Origin: CALMJB01 sp963977945
Lineage (GTDB): Bacteria; Actinomycetota; Actinomycetes; Nanopelagicales; Nanopelagicaceae
DNA length: 13,122 nt
Direction of reading: 5' to 3'
NCBI GenBank assembly: GCA_963977945.1
Contig: CAXBQO010000023.1
Coordinates: 1 to 13,122, forward strand
Each line of letters starts with the position of its first letter. Position 1 is the stretch's first letter. The notes under the pieces are model-generated. The model had not been told where the DNA came from and ran no database searches. It saw nothing but the letters and a program-made list of their open reading frames with translations. Position numbers and translations under genes: made by a program. Of this stretch, positions 1-7,638 are shown in pieces.

Positions 1-2
1 TC

Positions 3-248
3 ATCGCCTTAGTGGCTATCACTTTTGCCACTTGGGTTTTTACTAAATACCAAAAGAAATCTTTGTTAAGTAAGAATCTACTACGTGTATTTGCTCTGCA
101 ACTTTCGCAAGGAGCAATTGGATATGTTCAATATTTCACAGGTGTACCAGAATTATTGGTTGGTCTACATATGCTTGGCGCGGTTTTGGTCTGGCTAAAC
201 ACCTGGGCTATATTTCAAAGAAGCCAAATTAAGTTGCGGACTTTATAG
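3..248 (+). CDS. ctaA: Heme A synthase (CtaA/COX15 family), C-terminal fragment
   Basis: This is the 3' end of a gene whose start lies left of the window; the frame is open from base 3 to the TAG at 246-248. The visible 81 residues are membrane protein: a hydrophobic stretch at the left edge, a short basic loop (KYQKKS), then two hydrophobic segments joined by the signature QGAIGYVQYFTG and GLHMLGA. The latter carries the histidine that in CtaA/COX15 proteins is a heme ligand in the second four-helix half. Heme A synthase oxidises heme O to heme A for cytochrome aa3 oxidase in the cytoplasmic membrane. In actinobacteria, cytochrome-assembly genes (ctaA, ctaB) commonly neighbour tkt, which fits the transketolase gene starting 16 bases downstream on the same strand. 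GTG at base 12 is an internal valine codon, not a start. The family call rests on the C-terminal signature only. Confidence 0.8.
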   Translation: MALVAITFATWVFTKYQKKSLLSKNLLRVFALQLSQGAIGYVQYFTGVPELLVGLHMLGAVLVWLNTWAIFQRSQIKLRTL

Positions 249-264
249 ACACTATGAAAAAACT

Positions 265-2358
265 ATGAGTACAAATACCATTACGACTATCACTGCTAAA
301 TGGAATGAATTAGATGACAAGGCGGTAGATACCGCACGAGTGTTGGCGATGGACGCGGTTCAAAAAGTTGGAAATGGCCACCCCGGAACTGCAATGTCAC
401 TTGCGCCAGTTGCCTACACACTATTTCAAAGAATTTTGCGCCATGATCCGGCAAATCCAAATTGGTTTGGCCGAGATCGATTCATACTTTCTTGCGGACA
501 TTCATCTCTTACTTTGTACATCCAATTGTTTTTTTCCGGATACGGAGTCGAATTAAGTGATTTGCAATCCTTTAGAACTTGGGGCGCAAAAACACCTGGT
601 CATCCTGAGTATGGACACACAGTTGGAGTCGAAACAACTACTGGTCCGCTTGGTCAAGGAGTAGCAAATGGCGTTGGCATGGCGATGGCAGCAAGGTTTG
701 TGCGGGGACTTTTAACAGATAACATCGATTTGGAAAGTTCAGAATTATTTTCTCCAAATATTTGGGTGCTTTGTTCTGATGGAGATTTACAAGAAGGTAT
801 TAGCGCTGAAGCAAGTTCGCTGGCCGGCACCCAGAAACTGGGCAATTTAAAAGTAATTTACGATGACAATCGAATTTCAATTGAAGGCGACACTCACTTA
901 GCGTTTACCGAAGATGTGTCAGCTAGGTATAAAGCTTATGGCTGGGAAGTTTTTGAAGTTGAAATGAAAAAAGATGGCGATGTAGATCGAGAAAAATTTG
1001 AAACTACCGCGCTGTCAGCATTAAAGATAAATGATCGCCCGGTATTAATAAGATTGAAATCTGTAATTGCATGGCCAGCACCATCGGCTAAAGGAACCGC
1101 AAAATCTCATGGCAGCGCTCTAGGAGCAGATGAAGTTGCAAAGACTAAAGCGGTTTTAGGTTTTGATGAAACCAAAAGCTTTTACGTTGACGAAAAAGTA
1201 CTTGCGCACGCGCGTGAAGTTAAAACCCGAGCCACGACGCTATATAAAGAGTGGGATAAAAAATTTCAAAGTTGGCGTCAGGAAAATCCAGAAAAGGGTA
1301 AATTGTTTGACCGCATAAAGAATCTAGATATCCCAACAAATCTAGAATTGCCAAAGTTTGAGGATAAAGAGAAAAAAGGTATTGCTACTCGCACAGCTTC
1401 TGGCAAAGTAATTAATATGCTAGCAAAACAGTTACCCGAACTTTGGGGCGGTTCTGCTGATTTAGCAGACAGTAATAACACCACCATTGAAAACGGCGGA
1501 TCATTTTTACCAAATTCCAGCACAATGAAAACCGCTGATGAAAATGGCCGCATTATTCACTTTGGAATTCGCGAACATGCAATGGCAGCAATCGCTAACG
1601 GCATCGCACTATTTGGGTGCAGTCGAATTTTCGTAGGTACTTTCCTAGTTTTTAGCGATTACATGAGGGGTGCGGTGCGCTTATCAGCGCTAATGAATTT
1701 GCCAGTTACATATGTCTGGAGTCATGACTCAATCGGATTAGGTGAAGATGGACCAACGCATCAACCAGTTGAGCATTTAGCCGCACTGCGAGCGATTCCG
1801 AATTTAGATGTGGTTAGACCGGCAGATGCAAATGAAGTGAGCCAAGCATGGCAACAAATCATTTTAAATAAGCGCGCCGCCGGATTAATTCTCTCCCGGC
1901 AGAACCTGCCAGTTTTAGAAACATTGGCAAATACAAAAAGTGATTCAAATGCGGGTGTGCGTAATGGGGCTTACGTAATTTGGCAATCCTCAGATAAACC
2001 AATTGCTGCAATATTGGCAACTGGGTCAGAAGTTTCTATTGCAATCGAAGCGGCGAAAATATTGGAAGGAAAAAAAATCTCAACTCGGGTAATTAGTTTT
2101 CCATGTTTTGAGTGGTTTGATCGGCAGCCAGAAAGCTATAAAAAGTCCGTACTTCCCGATGAAATTACAGTTCGTGTCAGCGTAGAAGCGGGAATCGCAA
2201 TGCCTTGGCATAAATATATTGGTGCAGATGGCGTAGCGATTTCATTAGAACATTTTGGTGCATCAGCCAGTGCCAACAAATTATTCACAGAATTTGGGTT
2301 TACCCCTGAAAATGTTGCAAGTGCGGTAGAAAATCTGATCTCCAAAAATAGGAGATGA
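265..2358 (+). CDS. tkt: Transketolase
   Basis: A full-length 697-residue, thiamine diphosphate-dependent transketolase that moves two-carbon ketol units between sugar phosphates in the non-oxidative pentose phosphate pathway, in the cytosol. Family motifs are in the expected order: NGHPGTAMS with His39, SCGHSS with His79, GPLGQG (127-132), the cofactor-binding SDGDLQEG (171-178) followed by DDNRISIEG (201-208), SHGSALG with His282, GIREHAMAAIANGIAL (434-449) with the catalytic glutamate at about 437, and DGPTHQPVEHL with His499. The ATG at 265 is chosen because the protein aligns with the family's N-terminus from there. No clear Shine-Dalgarno sequence precedes it. A five-codon reading frame, ATG at 254 to TGA at 266-268, overlaps the start codon. 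The gene is the first complete one of the plus-strand block; tal follows one base after its stop, and tal's ribosome-binding site lies inside the last codons of tkt. Confidence 0.97.
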   Translation: MSTNTITTITAKWNELDDKAVDTARVLAMDAVQKVGNGHPGTAMSLAPVAYTLFQRILRHDPANPNWFGRDRFILSCGHSSLTLYIQLFFSGYGVELSDLQSFRTWGAKTPGHPEYGHTVGVETTTGPLGQGVANGVGMAMAARFVRGLLTDNIDLESSELFSPNIWVLCSDGDLQEGISAEASSLAGTQKLGNLKVIYDDNRISIEGDTHLAFTEDVSARYKAYGWEVFEVEMKKDGDVDREKFETTALSALKINDRPVLIRLKSVIAWPAPSAKGTAKSHGSALGADEVAKTKAVLGFDETKSFYVDEKVLAHAREVKTRATTLYKEWDKKFQSWRQENPEKGKLFDRIKNLDIPTNLELPKFEDKEKKGIATRTASGKVINMLAKQLPELWGGSADLADSNNTTIENGGSFLPNSSTMKTADENGRIIHFGIREHAMAAIANGIALFGCSRIFVGTFLVFSDYMRGAVRLSALMNLPVTYVWSHDSIGLGEDGPTHQPVEHLAALRAIPNLDVVRPADANEVSQAWQQIILNKRAAGLILSRQNLPVLETLANTKSDSNAGVRNGAYVIWQSSDKPIAAILATGSEVSIAIEAAKILEGKKISTRVISFPCFEWFDRQPESYKKSVLPDEITVRVSVEAGIAMPWHKYIGADGVAISLEHFGASASANKLFTEFGFTPENVASAVENLISKNRR
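2350..2354 (+). promoter_or_regulatory. Shine-Dalgarno site of tal inside the tkt 3' end
   Basis: AGGAG sits five bases before the tal ATG at 2360 and lies within the last two sense codons of tkt (AGG AGA). It is the clearest ribosome-binding site in the plus-strand block. Its position suggests that tal is translated from the same message as tkt. Confidence 0.7.
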
Positions 2359-2359
2359 C

Positions 2360-3475
2360 ATGAGCAGCAATACATTCCCAATTCTAGAAAAAATATCTAA
2401 ATCAGGGGTCGCCATTTGGCTAGATGATTTATCGCGCGATCGAATACAAAATGGTGAGCTGGCAAATCTAATTTCCACAAAAAATGTTGTCGGTGTTACT
2501 ACCAACCCAAGCATCTTTTCTAATGCAATTTCAAAATCTGATAAATACGATTCTGATATAAAGAAGTTTGGCACAAAAACTGTCGATGAAATTATTCAAC
2601 AATTAACCACTGACGATGTCCGAGCCGCGTGTGATTTGTTCAAAGATGTTTTCGCTAAAACCAAAGGTCGAGACGGCAGAGTTTCAATTGAAGTTGATCC
2701 CAGATTTGCTATGGATACTAAAAAAACCGTGGCACAGGCAAAAGAGCTATGGCAGATAATTAATCGCCCGAATCTCTTTATAAAGATTCCGGCGACCAAG
2801 CCAGGTCTTCCCGCTATTTCTGAAGTGATTGCCGCCGGACTTAGCGTGAATGTGACTTTAATATTTTCTCCAATTAGATATCGAGAAGTTTTTGATGCTT
2901 ATCAAGCAGGATTAGAGCAACGGGTTAAAAATGGTCTACCAATAAATGAGATTCAATCGGTTGCTTCAATATTTGTCAGTCGAATCGATACTGAAGTTGA
3001 TAAACGTCTGACTGATAACTCTGAACTTTCACAATTTAAAGGCAAGGCAGCAATTGCTAATTCAATTATGTGTTACGAAGATTTCGTCGAGATGATTTCA
3101 CTGCCCAGATGGAAAGCGCTGGCTGCAAAAGGTGCACAAGTTCAAAGGCCACTTTGGGCTTCAACTGGTGTGAAAGATCCAAGGTATGACCAAACTATGT
3201 ATGTCACGCAGTTAGTCGCTGCCGATACTGTAAACACGATGCCAGAAGCCACACTTAATGCCGTAATTGCACAGGGCAAGTGCGATGGTGATTCAATTTC
3301 AGCAAATTTCAAAAATGCTAGATCTCAAATCGCCAAATTGGCGATGTCTGGAATTGATTTTGAAAGTATTTTCAATTTTCTAGAAGCTGATGGTGTTAAA
3401 AAGTTTGAAACATCCTGGAATGACTTGATTGCAACTGTTAGCAACAAACTCAAAAATAACCCAATTAATAATTGA
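2360..3475 (+). CDS. tal: Transaldolase
   Basis: A 371-residue transaldolase of the long form usual in actinobacteria. It transfers a dihydroxyacetone unit from sedoheptulose 7-phosphate to glyceraldehyde 3-phosphate in the non-oxidative pentose phosphate pathway. Sequence signs are IWLDDLSRD near the N-terminus, GVTTNPSIF (45-53), RVSIEVDPR (107-115), FIKIPATKPG with the Schiff-base lysine at about 142, NVTLIFS (164-170), and VASIFVSRIDTEVD. The start at 2360 is well supported: one base after the tkt stop, with AGGAG five bases upstream. The downstream gene pgi begins four bases after its TGA, so tkt, tal and pgi are probably one transcription unit. Transaldolase and glucose-6-phosphate isomerase occur as a single fused protein in some other bacteria; here they are separate and in different reading frames. 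Confidence 0.96.
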   Translation: MSSNTFPILEKISKSGVAIWLDDLSRDRIQNGELANLISTKNVVGVTTNPSIFSNAISKSDKYDSDIKKFGTKTVDEIIQQLTTDDVRAACDLFKDVFAKTKGRDGRVSIEVDPRFAMDTKKTVAQAKELWQIINRPNLFIKIPATKPGLPAISEVIAAGLSVNVTLIFSPIRYREVFDAYQAGLEQRVKNGLPINEIQSVASIFVSRIDTEVDKRLTDNSELSQFKGKAAIANSIMCYEDFVEMISLPRWKALAAKGAQVQRPLWASTGVKDPRYDQTMYVTQLVAADTVNTMPEATLNAVIAQGKCDGDSISANFKNARSQIAKLAMSGIDFESIFNFLEADGVKKFETSWNDLIATVSNKLKNNPINN

Positions 3476-3479
3476 TGAC

Positions 3480-5057
3480 ATGACTAAATCTAGTGATTCA
3501 ACAATTTCAATTACCGGAAGGCTTTTATCTAAAGTAGATTCAAATATCCAGACCGAACTACTTGAAATTTCAAAACGTCTAGCAAAGTTAGATGACACTA
3601 TTTGGGGTAAAGACAGTGAAGCTAAAACCCGTTTGGGTTGGGTAAATCTTCCTAAATCCTCGCGAGATTTATTACCAACCTTAGATGCGCTATCGGCTTG
3701 GGCAAGATCTAATTCAATTACAAACTTTGTCTTATGTGGAATGGGTGGTTCATCGCTTGGCCCAGAGGTAATTGCGAAGACTTATGGCAAAAAATTGGTG
3801 GTTTTAGATTCGACCGATCCAAGGCAAATCTCGGCTGCTATCCCCAACGATTTAGAAAGATTGTCTAAAACATTATTCATCATTAGTTCAAAATCTGGAA
3901 CAACAATTGAAACCCTCTCCCAATTTGAATACATCAAATCAGTCCTCACACAATTTAATTTAAGTGTTGAAAAGCATTTTGTAATAGTTACCGATTCAGG
4001 CTCGGCGCTGGCAAAGATGGCTGAAGATCTAAATCTAAAGTTGGTTTTAGCAGATGCAACGGTTGGTGGCCGATTTAGCGCGCTTAGTGCATTTGGTCTA
4101 GTGCCAAGCGCATTGATTGGTATTGATGTGGCGACATTGTTAGATGATGCCGAAAGTGCGTTAAAAATGATGTTGCAGGTTGATTCGCCGGCTATCAGTT
4201 TGGCCGCGCTTTTGTTCACCCAAACTCAACTTTTCTTTACTGTAAGTGATGACACATCAGATTTAGTTGGTTTTTCAGATTGGCTAGAGCAACTGGTGGC
4301 TGAATCAACCGGCAAAAATCAAACTGGCCGATTGCCTGTTGTGGTCCGTCAAATCGGCTCCCAAATTAATGGCAGTGATGAAATAGGAATTGTGACCACT
4401 TCTAAAAATCTTGCAATGGCAAATGAGCAATACGATTTAATTATCACAGCGCCATTGGGCGCAGCCTTTTTTATTTGGGAGTGGGCTACCGCGTTGCTTG
4501 GATATTTATTGAAAGTAGATCCTTTTAATCAACCCAATGTGGCCGAGGCTAAAGAGCAAACCAACATCGCCTTAAATTCAACTCGCTCTAAACCACCAAA
4601 AAGAAATTCCGGAGAGAATTTCACTATCTACTCGGAACAACAGCTAAATAATATTTCTGAAATTAGGAAAATGGATTTTCAATATCTCGCAGTTATGGCT
4701 TATATACATCGAGACTTCGATAGTGAACTATTTGAACTACAAGAAAATCTTGCAAGATTCATAAAACGTCCGGTAACGGTTGGCTATGGTCCAAGATTTC
4801 TACATTCCACCGGACAGTTTCATAAAGGTGGCCCACAAGCGGCAATCTTTATTCAAATAGTTAGTCAGTATTCTGATGCTGATTTGAACGGACCAATAGT
4901 TCCTGGTCAAAAATTCAGTTTCGCCCGGTTAATTTCGGCACAAGCCGATGGTGATCGAATAGCTTTAGAGAAACGTCAGCGAACTGTAATTGTGATTGAG
5001 GTTTCTGATATTAAAAAGGCTATTGCGGAATTAAATAAATTAATCGTCGCCGCGTAA
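3480..5057 (+). CDS. pgi: Glucose-6-phosphate isomerase
   Basis: A 525-residue phosphoglucose isomerase interconverting glucose 6-phosphate and fructose 6-phosphate, linking glycolysis to the pentose phosphate pathway. Motifs counted from the chosen start are CGMGGSSLGPE (86-96), the phosphate-binding SSKSGTTIE (136-144), GGRFSALSAFG (196-206) and HSTGQFHKGGP, with the likely catalytic histidine at 448. This last motif resembles the shorter PGI type also found as the second half of fused transaldolase-isomerase proteins, unlike the E. coli type. The frame is open back to 3429 inside tal, but ATG 3480 is preferred because it follows the tal stop by four bases, as tightly packed neighbours do. 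No good Shine-Dalgarno sequence is visible, so coupling to tal translation is plausible. The last 18 bases overlap the 3' end of rbpA on the other strand. Confidence 0.94.
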   Translation: MTKSSDSTISITGRLLSKVDSNIQTELLEISKRLAKLDDTIWGKDSEAKTRLGWVNLPKSSRDLLPTLDALSAWARSNSITNFVLCGMGGSSLGPEVIAKTYGKKLVVLDSTDPRQISAAIPNDLERLSKTLFIISSKSGTTIETLSQFEYIKSVLTQFNLSVEKHFVIVTDSGSALAKMAEDLNLKLVLADATVGGRFSALSAFGLVPSALIGIDVATLLDDAESALKMMLQVDSPAISLAALLFTQTQLFFTVSDDTSDLVGFSDWLEQLVAESTGKNQTGRLPVVVRQIGSQINGSDEIGIVTTSKNLAMANEQYDLIITAPLGAAFFIWEWATALLGYLLKVDPFNQPNVAEAKEQTNIALNSTRSKPPKRNSGENFTIYSEQQLNNISEIRKMDFQYLAVMAYIHRDFDSELFELQENLARFIKRPVTVGYGPRFLHSTGQFHKGGPQAAIFIQIVSQYSDADLNGPIVPGQKFSFARLISAQADGDRIALEKRQRTVIVIEVSDIKKAIAELNKLIVAA

Positions 5058-5381
5058 TTTTTTTAACGCTTGATCTAAAATCTTTGAAGCTTCTGCTTCG
5101 GTACGGCGCTCTTTAACGTAAGCCAAATGGGTTTTGTAGGGCTCATTTTTCATCGGCATTGGTGGATCATCTTTATCTAGCCCAGCTGGAAAACCACAAC
5201 GTGGACAATCCCATTCATCTGGAACTTCAACGGTGCCATCTTCAGCAAAACTTGGCTTTGTCTCATGACCATTTGCGCACCAGTAGGAAACTCGAAACCT
5301 GGCGATTGCTTCGCCACGTTCAGCTTCTCCCATTGGTCCGGCGCCGACACGGCTACCGCGAATTGCACTGCCACCTGCCAT
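5040..5381 (-). CDS. rbpA: RNA polymerase-binding protein RbpA (or RbpA-like paralogue)
   Basis: A 113-residue actinobacteria-specific protein. RbpA binds RNA polymerase and the principal sigma factor and helps open promoters. Visible are the N-terminal GGSAIRGSRVGAGPMGEAER, a zinc-knuckle-like core with CANGHE (Cys35, His39) and CPRCG (Cys59, Cys62), and a C-terminal region PYKTHLAYVKERR leading into a helix ending KKLRG, matching the sigma-interacting domain. The form with the GSRVGAGPMGEAERGE start is, from memory, the one found next to secG in many actinobacteria. Some genomes carry a second RbpA-type protein, so the paralogue assignment is uncertain. AAGGGG at 5391-5396 (reverse strand) lies nine bases before the ATG and overlaps the secG stop codon; the secG-rbpA gap is 13 bases. 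The gene ends the minus-strand block and overlaps the pgi 3' end by 18 bases. Confidence 0.88.
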   Translation of the reverse strand: MAGGSAIRGSRVGAGPMGEAERGEAIARFRVSYWCANGHETKPSFAEDGTVEVPDEWDCPRCGFPAGLDKDDPPMPMKNEPYKTHLAYVKERRTEAEASKILDQALKKLRGDD

Positions 5382-5390
5382 AAGTATTTT

Positions 5391-5396
5391 CCCCTT
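5391..5396 (-). promoter_or_regulatory. Shine-Dalgarno site of rbpA overlapping the secG stop
   Basis: On the reverse strand AAGGGG lies nine bases upstream of the rbpA ATG, and its first two bases belong to the secG TAA. This supports the rbpA start and translation from the secG message. Confidence 0.65.
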
Positions 5397-5625
5397 AAGC
5401 CTTAAGCAACAAACTTAATGCGACAACTGAAGCAAACCAAAGTCCGCCAATCACAATTGTGATTCGATCTAAATTCTTTTCAACTACAGATGAACCACCA
5501 TAAGTTGATGAGATTCCGCCGCCAAATAAATCGGATAAACCACTGCCCTTACCTTTGTGCAGCAAAACCAAAATAATCATCAAAATGCTGGTGATTACAA
5601 GAAAAATGGAAATTCCTAATTTCAT
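5395..5625 (-). CDS. secG: Preprotein translocase subunit SecG
   Basis: A 76-residue small subunit of the SecYEG protein-conducting channel in the cytoplasmic membrane, assisting SecA-driven export. It has the family layout: a first membrane segment at about residues 3-22, the conserved cytoplasmic loop LLHKGKGSGLSDLFGGG followed by a Gly/Ser-rich stretch, and a second membrane segment at about 54-75. Its length is typical of actinobacterial SecG. The ATG overlaps the tpiA stop by four bases (ATGA, 5622-5625), a classic translational-coupling arrangement that fixes the start, and no separate ribosome-binding site is evident. Location just behind gap-pgk-tpiA is the usual actinobacterial context and adds strong support for the call. 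Confidence 0.95.
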   Translation of the reverse strand: MKLGISIFLVITSILMIILVLLHKGKGSGLSDLFGGGISSTYGGSSVVEKNLDRITIVIGGLWFASVVALSLLLKA

Positions 5626-6443
5626 GACTTTATTCTATCGGTTGGACGCAAATCGGGCTTATCCATCACTCTATGGAACTTACAAATTCTGGCGAACTCC
5701 TCTGGATCAAGGCTCGCGCCACCAACTAATGCTCCATCAATATCTGGCATTCTCATAATGTCGACGATATTCATAGATTTAACTGAACCACCGTAAAGAA
5801 TTCGACAATTTTGAGCGATCTCTTCATTTGCAAGTTTTGTAAATTTTTCTCTAATGCTTAAGCAAACCTCTTGCGCATCTTCGGCACTTGCAGTTCTACC
5901 AGTTCCAATTGCCCACACAGGTTCATATGCAATTACTAATCTTTTTAGTTCTGGCTTATGAATTGCACTAATCGCAGCGGCCAATTGATCAGTTACATAC
6001 TGAACATGTTGGCCAGATTCTCTAATCGATAACTCTTCGCCAATACACAAAATTGGAATTAAATCTGCACTAAAAGCCGCTTTCAATTTCTTGTTTACTA
6101 ATTGATCACTTTCTGCGTGAATAGTTCGTCTTTCGCTATGCCCAACAACTGCAAAAGTGCAGCCAAGTTTTTTAAGCATTCCTCCAGAGATATCTCCGGT
6201 AAATGCACCGCCAGTCTCTGATGACAAATCTTGCGCTCCGTATTGCAGTCGCAAACGATCACCATCAACCAAAGTTTGTACCGATCGAATATCGGTAAAT
6301 GGTGGAATTATTGCGACATCAACGGCATCAAAATCTCGCTCTTCTAAAGAGAAGGCAAGTTTTTGCGTTACCGCAATTGCTTCTAGATGATTTAAATTCA
6401 TCTTCCAATTACCGGCAATTAATGGTTTTCGATTTGCGTTCAA
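5622..6443 (-). CDS. tpiA: Triose-phosphate isomerase
   Basis: A 273-residue TIM-barrel enzyme interconverting dihydroxyacetone phosphate and glyceraldehyde 3-phosphate. Catalytic residues are all present: Lys14 in AGNWKMN, His102 in VVGHSERR, and Glu174 in IAYEPVWAIGTG. The phosphate-binding LYGGSVK (216-222) and ALVGGASL (238-245) are also seen. About 15 residues follow the usual family end (HRVMDKPDLRPTDRIKS), a modest C-terminal tail. The start is TTG at 6443: the protein must begin just before PLIAGNWK, the only nearby ATG codons (6455-6453 and 6449-6447) are out of frame, and GGGG at 6449-6452 lies five bases upstream. A five-codon frame (ATG GGG ATG AAT TGA) ends across this TTG. pgk ends 17 bases upstream, and secG overlaps the stop by four bases. 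Confidence 0.96.
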   Translation of the reverse strand: MNANRKPLIAGNWKMNLNHLEAIAVTQKLAFSLEERDFDAVDVAIIPPFTDIRSVQTLVDGDRLRLQYGAQDLSSETGGAFTGDISGGMLKKLGCTFAVVGHSERRTIHAESDQLVNKKLKAAFSADLIPILCIGEELSIRESGQHVQYVTDQLAAAISAIHKPELKRLVIAYEPVWAIGTGRTASAEDAQEVCLSIREKFTKLANEEIAQNCRILYGGSVKSMNIVDIMRMPDIDGALVGGASLDPEEFARICKFHRVMDKPDLRPTDRIKS

Positions 6444-6460
6444 TTCATCCCCATAAATTC

Positions 6461-7630
6461 TTAATCTAAAGCCGCTAAGCCTGGCAAAGATTTACCCTCA
6501 AGATATTCCAGCGAAGCTCCCCCGCCAGTGGAAATATAACCAAACATCTCATCTTTAAACCCTAATTGCCGTACTGCGGCCGCCGAGTCGCCGCCACCAA
6601 CCACAGAAATTCCAGATATTTGCGTAAGGGCTGTAGCAATTTGTTTAGTTCCATTTTGAAAATTGGCAAACTCAAAAACACCCATTGGGCCATTCCAGAA
6701 AACAGTTTTGCAGTTTGCAATTGCTGATGCAAACAGCGCCGAACTTTTTGGCCCGATATCTAATCCCATTTGATCTGCCGGAATTTGGTCTGCGGCAACA
6801 GTTGTCGCTGGAGCATCTGCTTTGAATTCTGGAGCCACAACTACATCAACTGGCAAAAGTAATTTCACATTTAATTCAGCTGCCCTAGCAATTAAACCTT
6901 TAACGGTATCAATTTGATCTTGCTCGACCAACGATTTACCTACTGAAAATCCTTGCGCGGCTAAAAATGTGAACGCCATTCCGCCACCAATTGCTAATAA
7001 ATTGACTCGTTCCAATAAATGGGAAATTACGCCAAGTTTGTCGGAAACTTTTGCACCACCTAATACAACTGCATAAGGACGATCTGGATTTTGGGTTAAC
7101 TTCTGCAAAATAGTTACCTCTGCTTCAATTAAGTAACCTGTTGCGTGAGGTAAACGTTTTGCTAATTCATATACCGAAGCATGTTTTCGATGTACCGCAC
7201 CAAATCCATCGCCTACGTAAAACTGTCCATATTTTGCTAACTCTTCTGCCAACGCCTCACGTTCGGCATCAACTTTGCTGGTCTCTGCCGCTTCATACCT
7301 AATATTTTCAAGCAACATTATTTCGCCGGTATTTAATACATGAGTATCGGCCCCAGTAATTTTCTCGGAAAAATGCACGGTGCGACCAGTTAATTCTCTT
7401 AACCTTTGCGCTACCGGCAGAAGTGAAAGTTCTGGTTTTCGCTCTCCCTTAGGACGGCCAAGGTGTGCAATTAAAACTATCTTGCAGTTATTAGAGAGAA
7501 GCTTTTCGATAGTCGGAAGAGCAGCGCGAATCCGACCATCATCTGTAATTTGGCCATTTTGCAACGGCACATTTAAATCGCACCTAAGTACGACGGTTTT
7601 ATTGGCTAACTTTGCTTGATCTAGATTCAT
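6461..7630 (-). CDS. pgk: Phosphoglycerate kinase
   Basis: A 389-residue, full-length phosphoglycerate kinase, the ATP-yielding step converting 1,3-bisphosphoglycerate to 3-phosphoglycerate. Motifs run in the expected order: LRCDLNVPL (15-23), AHLGRPKGE (55-63), LLENIRYE (106-113), GDGFGAVHRKHAS (140-152), VLGGAKVSDKLGVI (189-202), IGGGMAFTFLAAQG (214-227), FWNGPMGVFE (311-320), VVGGGDSAAAV (343-353) and the C-terminal ISTGGGASLEYLEGK nucleotide-binding segment (366-380). The start is ATG at 7630, eight bases after the gap stop. There is no strong Shine-Dalgarno sequence, so it is probably translated from the gap message. No missing residue or frameshift is apparent. Confidence 0.97.
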   Translation of the reverse strand: MNLDQAKLANKTVVLRCDLNVPLQNGQITDDGRIRAALPTIEKLLSNNCKIVLIAHLGRPKGERKPELSLLPVAQRLRELTGRTVHFSEKITGADTHVLNTGEIMLLENIRYEAAETSKVDAEREALAEELAKYGQFYVGDGFGAVHRKHASVYELAKRLPHATGYLIEAEVTILQKLTQNPDRPYAVVLGGAKVSDKLGVISHLLERVNLLAIGGGMAFTFLAAQGFSVGKSLVEQDQIDTVKGLIARAAELNVKLLLPVDVVVAPEFKADAPATTVAADQIPADQMGLDIGPKSSALFASAIANCKTVFWNGPMGVFEFANFQNGTKQIATALTQISGISVVGGGDSAAAVRQLGFKDEMFGYISTGGGASLEYLEGKSLPGLAALD

Positions 7631-7638
7631 TAATCAGA

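Noticed and set aside
3429..3479. Longer pgi start at 3429.
   Set aside because: It would overlap tal by 47 bases, and the extra residues are the out-of-frame reading of the tal 3' end. ATG 3480 fits the tight gene spacing.
5058..5064. Run of seven T downstream of the pgi stop as an intrinsic terminator.
   Set aside because: No stable hairpin precedes it; only a four-base GCGT/ACGC pairing flanks it. It is explained as Lys codons of rbpA on the other strand.
5086..5099. GAAGC-TTCT-GCTTC hairpin as a terminator between pgi and rbpA.
   Set aside because: It lies inside rbpA codons, has only five base pairs, and no T-run follows on either strand.
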